Source of the DNA: Fulvia fulva
Taxonomy: Eukaryota > Ascomycota > Dothideomycetes > Mycosphaerellales > Mycosphaerellaceae
Assembly: GCF_020509005.1 (NCBI RefSeq)
Contig: NC_063015.1
Location: forward strand, 2,418,001 to 2,482,000
Length of the DNA: 64,000 bases
Direction: 5' to 3'
Below the pieces are notes generated by a model. That model did no database searches and had not been told where the DNA came from. It saw only the letters and a list, made by a program, of their open reading frames with translations. The translations under genes were made by a program, and so were the position numbers. Below are positions 57,915-64,000 of the stretch, piece after piece; the first letter of the stretch is position 1, and every line of letters begins with the position of its first letter.

Positions 57915-58669
57915 GATTGGGGACGTAGGCACTCAGGCCAAGAATCGTTGTCGTGAGCTGGGCGTGGTCATATGACTCTTGCGTGCAGTCGCAGCAGGCT
58001 GTCTGTAGTCTGTGGTGGTTGCTGCTCCCTGGGGTGCGAGATGCGCGTCAAGCAGGAGCTCCTTGTTCACGTTGTCGCCTGCCAGTTCTGCAAGAAACAC
58101 GGATGCACGTTCGAAGAATAGTAGGACCAATAATGTACATTCAATAATCGTTGCTCAGTGGGTGTTTGTTGTGCGGACGCTGTTTACAGACACGACGAAC
58201 AACGGTAGAGAACCGCTGTATGATGTCTCGTGTGGCGGGTGCTAGCATTTCGGCAACCCAATCTGACGTCGCTCTACCTAGGTAGTCTACTGCAAGTTGA
58301 GAATAAGCTCATCGCGTGCGCTAGTCAGGCTCCAGTGGACATCCTTGTCGAAGCCCAAGGCCTGTCCACCTCACAAGAGAGAAAGCATTCACTGCACCGC
58401 GTGATCACATGCTAACGGCTTCACATGCTAACGGCTCTCGTGGGTCCTACCCTTCACCAGTGGAAGCTGCGGCTCTGCGGCACGTGCACCCAGTCACAAG
58501 CTTCCATCTTCTGCCCTGAACACACTTGAGCAAGCCCATCACCCTCCACCTCTGACCTCTCACGCAACCACCGCATCGCAACGCTCTCACCAACAGACCA
58601 CCACACGGCATCGCACATCGTCCAACTCTCGCACCAACACCACTACCAACCACTCTCACGACCACCAGT
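57915..58669. promoter_or_regulatory. Divergent promoter region between the MHD/C2 and bHLH genes
   Basis: This is a 755-bp intergenic space with no convincing ORF. A tandem 16-bp repeat carrying CACATG lies at 58405-58436. The 200 bp before the bHLH ATG is CA-rich and pyrimidine-rich, as in many ascomycete leaders. Confidence 0.6.
58405..58436 (+). promoter_or_regulatory. Tandem 16-bp repeat with CACATG E-boxes
   Basis: TCACATGCTAACGGCT occurs twice head to tail (58405-58420 and 58421-58436). The second copy reads TTCACATG, the complement of CATGTGAA, the core of the yeast inositol-choline element bound by Ino2/Ino4. It lies 234-265 bp before the bHLH start codon. Binding is inferred. Confidence 0.55.
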
Positions 58670-59062
58670 ATGGCCGAACAGTTACCAAACCAGCGCTCCG
58701 AGAGCCCCGACACCCCAGCCAAGGCGCGTCTCACAGAGGCCGCAAAAAAGGCGAATCACATCCAATCTGAAAAGAAGCGTCGCCTGCACATTCGCGCTGG
58801 CTTCGACCGCCTCGCAGACATCGTGCCAGACATGAAGGGTCAGGGCCGAAGCGAGGCCATCGTCCTTCAGGCCACCGTCGAGCACGTCAAGGCGCAGCAG
58901 CTCAAGAAGGAGCAGATTAAGGCGATCTGCATCCAACGCGGCTGGACTCCTCAAGACGTCGAGAACGTCTACCGCGAGCACGAAGAGCGAGTGCGCGAGC
59001 AGGACGCAGTGCGTGAGGAAGCCTTGAAGCGGGAGATGGAGGCGCAGGGTCTTGGGCCATAG
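58670..59062 (+). CDS. Ino4-like basic helix-loop-helix protein
   Basis: This is a 130-aa single-exon frame. The basic region is NHIQSEKKRR with H30, E34 and R38 in the spacing that contacts CANNTG. Helix 1 is AGFDRLADIVP, the loop DMKGQGRSEA, and helix 2 IVLQATVEHVKAQQLKKEQI. A Glu/Arg-rich helix to the C-terminus may extend dimerisation. The short length and the NHxxSEKKRR start recall yeast Ino4, a partner bHLH that controls phospholipid genes; in filamentous fungi the targets may differ. It should act in the nucleus as a dimer. Upstream CACATG repeats suggest self-regulation or regulation by a related factor. Confidence 0.88.
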   Translation: MAEQLPNQRSESPDTPAKARLTEAAKKANHIQSEKKRRLHIRAGFDRLADIVPDMKGQGRSEAIVLQATVEHVKAQQLKKEQIKAICIQRGWTPQDVENVYREHEERVREQDAVREEALKREMEAQGLGP

Positions 59063-59698
59063 GACGGCCCTCGACCCGGCGACTTCACCACCTCGCCTCA
59101 GCAGCAGGAGGATATTCTCCTGCAGGCGATGCACATGCGATGATGATGAATCTCCGACTCCACCTTTGCTTTCGACAGCTACTCTGCCTTCAATGTGGCT
59201 ATCCGCGACTACGACACGACATTACATGAACGGCGCCCCCTTTGTTCTTCGTCTTCTGCATCACTCCGCTGGACGGAGAGCAAGGTTTCAGTCGGAGGAA
59301 GACGTTTGATATTGGAGAACTCTGGCCGTGATCAGAGCTTAGGGACCTGGCTTTACACGACTGCGATACGAGACACTGCGAACAGCGCCACGCCTTTTCC
59401 ATCACCTTATACATTGCTCAGCGAGCCGTGAGGACGGTGACAGACGATGAATGGCGCTTACATTTCGCAATCTCTGACTCGTGATCAGAACATGAGCGAT
59501 GAAAATGATGATGCAAAAAGCATGCTTTGATGGATTCTTTGTTCTCACGGTTCAACTTCAGCATTGAACCTGCCCAATGCGGGCATAGAACAAAGAATAG
59601 ACTGTGTTTAGAGCAGATTCCTATCTGCCTTTTAGAAACGATCCGAGCTCCGTGTCTCAATCTCAGACTCAAGTCCCACAGCGTAATCTCGAGTCACC
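59063..59698. other. Intergenic region
   Basis: Short frames on both strands lack domain sense. No RNA gene or repeat is seen. It holds the bHLH 3' end and the promoter of the next gene. Confidence 0.5.
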
Positions 59699-60997
59699 AT
59701 GCCCCATTTCGATACCAAGATCCTTCAGTCCTACGTACCGTCACGAACACCTGCCTTGCCCGAGCCTGGCCTCGAAATACCCCCTTCCCGCTTCGTACCT
59801 GTATCAAGAAAGCACAATCCTTACCGTGAGCGAGAATACGTGTCTGCGGGATGGCCAAGGCAGGTCAGCTTAGGACCAGGCCCAGACCAAATTGACGATC
59901 GACTCCTCGAGGAAGACAATGAAGACTTTTACGTCCCGCCCGTGGAATGCATGCCTGGTGACGAGTACAATGACACGGAGATCTGGCGTCCCCTGAGCCG
60001 ACGCCTCGTGGAGATATACGGCAGACCTCAGTTCCCTATCACCGAGTGGCCTGAGTGGATCGTCAACGAGTACTACCGTGGTCTACAAGAGCACCACTTC
60101 GCGGTGGAGAGTGATGATTGGCTGGCGAGATCCAGGAGTCAAACTATCGTTTGTAGGATCTGGTTACAGACGTTGGCACGAGAGGACGTGATCGAGGAGT
60201 GGGTGCGACTCCATCCCGACCTGTATTACACTGCACAATCCCCGGTCACAGTAGAAGCAGACGAAGTGAGGGCAGAGCCATCGCAGACTGGCACCACAAG
60301 TGAAGAAGAAGACATCAGACCTGCATTCACTTCACTGCAGCGGCAACACAAGAGGACTAGTAGCTCTTGGCACCAGACCAATGTTGGTGGCAGTGAGAGC
60401 TCGACTTTTGTGGAAGATTACATCGACCACGATTGCCATCGCGAACAACACTCGCCCAAAGCATGTCGCGAGTCTAAGCTCAAGCGGGAGGAAGGAGAGG
60501 CTGAAGTGAGAGAAGAGCCAACCACCGCTCCTCAGACTCGCACATACCGCAACTTCCGCATGCAAAAAGACGCGCAGCCGAAGAGCAGGGTACGTTTCGA
60601 GGACGAAGCTCCCACTGCCATCAAAACCTCACTACAATCACCTCCGCCCTCGGCGGCGTACATACCTCTACCGCCCACTCCCGGCGCCTGGCCCCAAAGT
60701 GAGGAGAGTTCGCCAGCTGGTTCTGACCCTAATGAGCGTGGTCCAGATCCAGCTTACATAGAAAACTCGAAGCGATGGGCGGAAGACGCCAAGAAGCATG
60801 GAACAGGGATCGGCCAATCCGCGCAACCGTCGCCGGGTGCTAAGGAGTACCTGGAGAAGCTCCATCGAGGCGCTGTCAATGCTCATCTTGACGCCTATAG
60901 AAAGTGGAAATATGCCACCACGGCGGATAGGAATAAAATAGACGCGATCAGGGAGCTCGCCGAGATGCGAGCTAGGAACGATGTTGCAAGTGGATGA
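59699..60997 (+). CDS. Hypothetical acidic protein, 432 aa
   Basis: This is an intronless frame from the ATG in GTCACCATGC. The N-terminal 190 residues look folded (EIWRPLSRRLVEIYGRPQFPITEWPEWIVNEYYRGL, DWLARSRSQTIVCRIWLQTLAREDVIEEW). The middle is disordered, Ser/Glu/Arg-rich, with many proline motifs (SPPPSAAYIPLPPTPGAWP). The last 70 residues form a predicted basic helix (KEYLEKLHRGAVNAHLDAYRKWKYA). There is no signal peptide or TM. I do not recognise a family. It is probably an intracellular ascomycete-specific protein; codon use is like that of its neighbours. Confidence 0.75.
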   Translation: MPHFDTKILQSYVPSRTPALPEPGLEIPPSRFVPVSRKHNPYREREYVSAGWPRQVSLGPGPDQIDDRLLEEDNEDFYVPPVECMPGDEYNDTEIWRPLSRRLVEIYGRPQFPITEWPEWIVNEYYRGLQEHHFAVESDDWLARSRSQTIVCRIWLQTLAREDVIEEWVRLHPDLYYTAQSPVTVEADEVRAEPSQTGTTSEEEDIRPAFTSLQRQHKRTSSSWHQTNVGGSESSTFVEDYIDHDCHREQHSPKACRESKLKREEGEAEVREEPTTAPQTRTYRNFRMQKDAQPKSRVRFEDEAPTAIKTSLQSPPPSAAYIPLPPTPGAWPQSEESSPAGSDPNERGPDPAYIENSKRWAEDAKKHGTGIGQSAQPSPGAKEYLEKLHRGAVNAHLDAYRKWKYATTADRNKIDAIRELAEMRARNDVASG

Positions 60998-62218
60998 CAT
61001 ATGAGTGAAAGAGGAGGTGAGGGTGATCTGACCATGGATGCGAATGGTGGCTCACTCGATGGCCCTGCTACCTTATGAAGAAAGAGTGCTGGAGTCATTG
61101 TCTTGAGGTCTGGCCGACCCTCGAGGATCTGGAGTCGTATCATCGCGCTACTGGTGCAGCATATCTCCAAGCACTGGAGTCGCTTTGGACACAAGGAGTT
61201 GCAACACGACTGTTCGGCGCAGACTTGACATACCTTCCTAGCTAGAAGTCGAACGAGATTGTATCCCTGTCTTACACTGGGCTTCTGGACTGCTTGGAAG
61301 GCTACACTGGCGCACGATAGTCTCGAGCTGCAGGGGCCCTTGTTGCTGCATTGTCGAGTCTGCCTCATGCGGAGTGTTGTTACACTTAGGGTAGTGGTAG
61401 ATAGCGGCCGTATGGTATGGGTTCCAGGACACGCCGCGTCGTGCAACGATGGTAGAGAGCGGAGGCAGCTTCGCGCTCGATGTATGCTGCTTGGCCTACT
61501 GCTCTTGGTAACATGTAGGGGCTTGACGACTAGGTGACTAAGTGAAAGTCGAGGCGATGGCACGGTGAAGCAATGCCTAAGTAAAGAGCTGAGGATGTTG
61601 GCATTGAATTGGGGCTTGCTGCACCGATGGCGTGCCTTTCGGTTCGCGGCAGCCGTTTCAGAGTTTCGTCACTTTTGTTCAGTTCTTCGCGCGAGGAAGG
61701 TGCAAGGATCAAACGCTGGTATAAGTATTTCTTCTTACCTCCGGCTTCGCAGCTTCAACTCGAAACACAACACACCGTAATCGACCGCCGCCTACTCCTC
61801 CCTCTCGTCTTCACCCTGCTTGACAGGGTTTCTTTAAACACAGCATTGTTTCGCTGGTATTTCCTCAACACTACCTTTTAGTCGCGCCTACGCGGCCATC
61901 AACAGTCTCACCGAACAACACTATCCGCCACTTCTACAGTCTTGTGTTTTGCATCAATATGCTTGTACTCGAGATGACCTAGCTTGCGGGCAGCCCAGCT
62001 CACGAACCCTATTAAAAAGTACTGCACGATTAGTAAGTGATTGCCAACATCGCATACCGATGGACATGACTGACTCTCACAGCATTTCTCTTTCCGCGGA
62101 AAGTCCAGTCATTACAGTATGGACGCGGCCTTGAACCAGTATCGCCGCCCGTACTTTGCCAACATCGGAGAGGCATTGTCCTCTTCCTCCCGATTGCAAC
62201 ACACACCACATCTACCAA
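60998..62218. other. Intergenic region of about 1.2 kb
   Basis: There is no supported gene. A 222-codon minus-strand frame (60895-61563) overlaps the end of the 432-aa gene, is Ser/Arg/Leu-biased and has no domain, so it is treated as a shadow. Pyrimidine-rich stretches near 61780-61900 could belong to a promoter or leader. Confidence 0.45.
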
Positions 62219-62941
62219 ATGCTATGTTTTTTTTACGACTCTACCAAACTCTCCCAAGAGGTCGAGCCAGAGCTCTCGTCCCAACCAGCGCATTCCCTAG
62301 AAGACGCGGAAGTTGCTGATTCCCTGCTCGCATTGGCCGTAGATGGCAGGCCCGAGAACGAGGTAAGCACAACTTCATACCTACCTCTAGTGGTAATCCC
62401 TCGCCCAGTAGGCTAACACATTTGACAGACGCCTGATGATGCGGCGGTCGGCTGGCAGGACGCAAGGATCATCGCCTTCTCTCCGCTTGTTTTTTCCTCG
62501 GACATTCTCCACCAGAATGATGGTCGCCGTGGCAGTCTTGCGAATGACAGCGGGTATGGCACTACTGACAGTCGGCGGAACTCCTTATCCTCATCAGCAG
62601 TAGTCAGGTCGAACCGTGGTACTGGTGTCCAGTCCCGGAAAGTCGTGAGGCAGAGAGAGCGTCGCCTAGAGCAGAGTCAGGGAATCATCGTCGGGTTGCG
62701 TCCTCGCACCGACAATCGCCGCTACAACGTCCGCAACAGACGGTACATCGTTCGACGCTTACATTGGTATGCTGCGATGGGCCAGGAAATATCGTGGGAG
62801 GAGTTCGTGGAAGACTACAATGCTCGCTTCCCGGTCCCCGGTGTGTATCGAACGGAAGGCAGCCTCAAGTTGGAGAAGACCAGACTCCAAAACAAAGGTC
62901 AATTCGAGCTGTCGTATTGGCGGGTGCGAGGACAGGCATAA
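62219..62941 (+). CDS. Hypothetical two-exon protein with a possible Myb-like C-terminus
   Basis: The exons are 62219-62362 and 62429-62941, joined by a 66-bp GT-AG intron (donor GAG/GTAAGC, acceptor GACAG, branch GCTAACAC), phase 0. The product is 218 aa from ATG 62219. The first part is acidic (EVEPELSSQPAHSLEDAEV). The middle is Ser/Arg-rich (DSGYGTTDSRRNSLSSS). The C-terminal 75 residues hold RRLHWYAAMGQEISWEEFVEDYNARFP and RTEGSLKLEKTRLQNK, which resembles the three-helix layout of Myb/SANT-like fungal proteins. That resemblance is weak, and the start is less certain than the splice join. Confidence 0.65.
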
Positions 62942-63134
62942 GCGTGGACGTGGGCTTCTTGAAGTGTGGCAGCTCATCCTATGAAGTTGGAGCGCGACAG
63001 ACATGGTCAGGGTTTGAGCCGCGGACCGAACTCCACAGACCTACCCTGAATGAACACGGGCTTACCAATGCAATGACCCTCACTGCCTCCCTCTTTCCTC
63101 TCTTTCATGCTCATCATCTTCACAAACAACAGCC

Positions 63135-64000
63135 ATGCGCCTCCTCGATCTCCCTACCGCGCTACTTGCGCTGCTTACCCTCAGCGATGTCACCTCCGCG
63201 ACGCACACGTCGAACTGGGCAGTCCTGGTCAGCACATCGCGTTTCTGGTTCAACTACCGACACCTTGCAAATACGCTTAGTCTATACCGAACAGTAAAAC
63301 GATTAGGCATTCCTGATAGCCAGATCATCCTCATGCTTCCCGATGACATGGCCTGTAATCCTCGCAACTCGTTCCCCGGCAGCGTCTTCAATGACAAGTC
63401 GCGTCAACTCGACCTCTACGATGACAAAGGCACGCTCGCCAACATGGCCGGCATGGGAGGTATCGAAGTCGACTATCGCGGCAACGAGGTCACAGTTGAG
63501 AACTTCATCCGTCTCCTGACCGACCGATGGCCAGCGTCGCATCCCACCTCGAAACGCCTCATGACCGACGACCGCTCGAACATCCTCATCTACATGACTG
63601 GCCATGGCGGCAACGAGTTCCTGAAGTTCCAGGATGCTGAGGAGATCAGCAGCTACGACTTGGGGGACGCGTTCGAGCAGATGTGGGAAAAGAAGCGGTA
63701 CCACGAACTGCTATTCATGATCGACACATGCCAGGCCAACACAATGTACCCCGCGTTCTACACACCCAACATCATTGCTACGGGAAGCAGTGCGAAAGAT
63801 CAGAGTAGCTACAGTCATCATGCGGATCAAGATGTTGGCGTTGCGGTCATTGACAGGTGGACGTACTACAATCTCGAGTTTCTGGAAACACGACTGAACA
63901 GCACTTCTGCGGACGTGAGACTGGGTGAGCTCTTCGACTACTACACTTTCGACCGGGTACACAGTGATGCTGGAGTGAGGTACGACCTGTTTCCGGGTGG
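63135..64000 (+). CDS. GPI8: GPI-anchor transamidase catalytic subunit, N-terminal part
   Basis: The frame is open from ATG 63135 to the window edge (288 complete codons), so the gene is partial at its 3' end. A signal peptide (MRLLDLPTALLALLTLSDVTSA) is followed by the C13 legumain-type fold: NWAVLVSTSRFWFNYRHLAN, QIILMLPDDMACNPRN and YRGNEVTVENF. The catalytic His157 is in MTGHGGNEF and Cys199 in MIDTCQAN. These two positions equal those reported for yeast Gpi8. The enzyme sits in the ER membrane complex that replaces the C-terminal signal of proteins with a GPI anchor. No intron is needed in the visible part. The remaining C-terminus with its TM helix should lie beyond 64000. Confidence 0.95.
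   Translation, partial: MRLLDLPTALLALLTLSDVTSATHTSNWAVLVSTSRFWFNYRHLANTLSLYRTVKRLGIPDSQIILMLPDDMACNPRNSFPGSVFNDKSRQLDLYDDKGTLANMAGMGGIEVDYRGNEVTVENFIRLLTDRWPASHPTSKRLMTDDRSNILIYMTGHGGNEFLKFQDAEEISSYDLGDAFEQMWEKKRYHELLFMIDTCQANTMYPAFYTPNIIATGSSAKDQSSYSHHADQDVGVAVIDRWTYYNLEFLETRLNSTSADVRLGELFDYYTFDRVHSDAGVRYDLFPG

Noticed and set aside
60895..61563. 222-codon minus-strand ORF
   Set aside because: It overlaps the end of the 432-aa gene, is biased in composition and has no domain or clean start context.
62764..63297. 177-codon frame overlapping the two-exon gene and GPI8
   Set aside because: It runs across the end of one supported gene and into the GPI8 start in another frame; it has no domain.
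1..64000. CRISPR array, prophage, bacterial operon or rRNA/tRNA genes
   Set aside because: No regular spacer repeats, no ribosome-binding-site operons, and no complete tRNA cloverleaf or rRNA stretch were seen; all evidence points to a fungal nuclear locus.
46260..64000. A biosynthetic or defence gene cluster
   Set aside because: The neighbours (arrestin, MHD/C2 protein, bHLH, GPI8) are unrelated housekeeping-type genes with no core synthase or shared pathway.

Overview
The window looks like nuclear DNA of a filamentous ascomycete, probably a Dothideomycete (Mycosphaerellaceae-like). The reasons are short 49-105 bp spliceosomal introns, a GPI8 orthologue, an Ino4-like bHLH gene, a fungal MHD/C2 protein and an alpha-arrestin, next to a large block of repeats mutated by repeat-induced point mutation (RIP). 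The species call is inference. It has two halves: 1-46,260 is a nest of retrotransposons, and 46,260-64,000 is ordinary gene space. || Repeat half. The matrix is two old, unrelated-looking Ty3/Gypsy elements on the minus strand, here G2 (3473 to about 28,480) and G3 (about 28,640 to at least 39,196). In them CpA and TpG are almost gone, TpA is abundant and CpG is kept, so no reading frame survives. Later insertions are: G1 (1-3472, minus), a heavily mutated copy of a chromovirus; Copia-1 (6049-11664), intact, with near-identical LTRs and a complete Gag-Pol; LINE-a (12226-25492), heavily mutated, split by a Gypsy chromovirus (13760-20981) that is only lightly mutated; LINE-b (30143-34760), unmutated, with an intact EN-RT ORF but no ORF1; Copia-2 (39197-44780), heavily mutated, with 408-bp LTRs; and a solo Copia-1-type LTR (45630-45864) inside an unidentified lysine-rich coding relic. 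Target-site duplications fix the edges of Copia-1, Copia-2, the chromovirus, both LINEs and the solo LTR, so the order of insertion can be read. || Gene half. In order: a four-TM hypothetical protein (46688-48817, +); the C-terminal half of an MFS transporter, probably a pseudogene (48953-49729, -); an alpha-arrestin with four exons (50237-51976, +); a small Ser/Thr-rich secreted protein (52521-53306, +); a 1417-aa MHD/C2 (Munc13-like) protein with a likely GC-AG intron (53612-57914, -); an Ino4-like bHLH factor (58670-59062, +); a 432-aa hypothetical protein (59699-60997, +); a two-exon hypothetical protein (62219-62941, +); and the start of the GPI transamidase catalytic subunit GPI8 (63135 to the window edge, +). 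These genes do not form an obvious pathway. || I found no convincing new biological system. The points most worth checking are the graded RIP states of neighbouring elements, the ORF1-less LINE beside an ORF1-containing relative, initiator-tRNA anticodon-loop priming in both Copia families, a RIP-poor island with two palindromes, the lysine-rich relic, and tandem CACATG boxes upstream of the bHLH gene.
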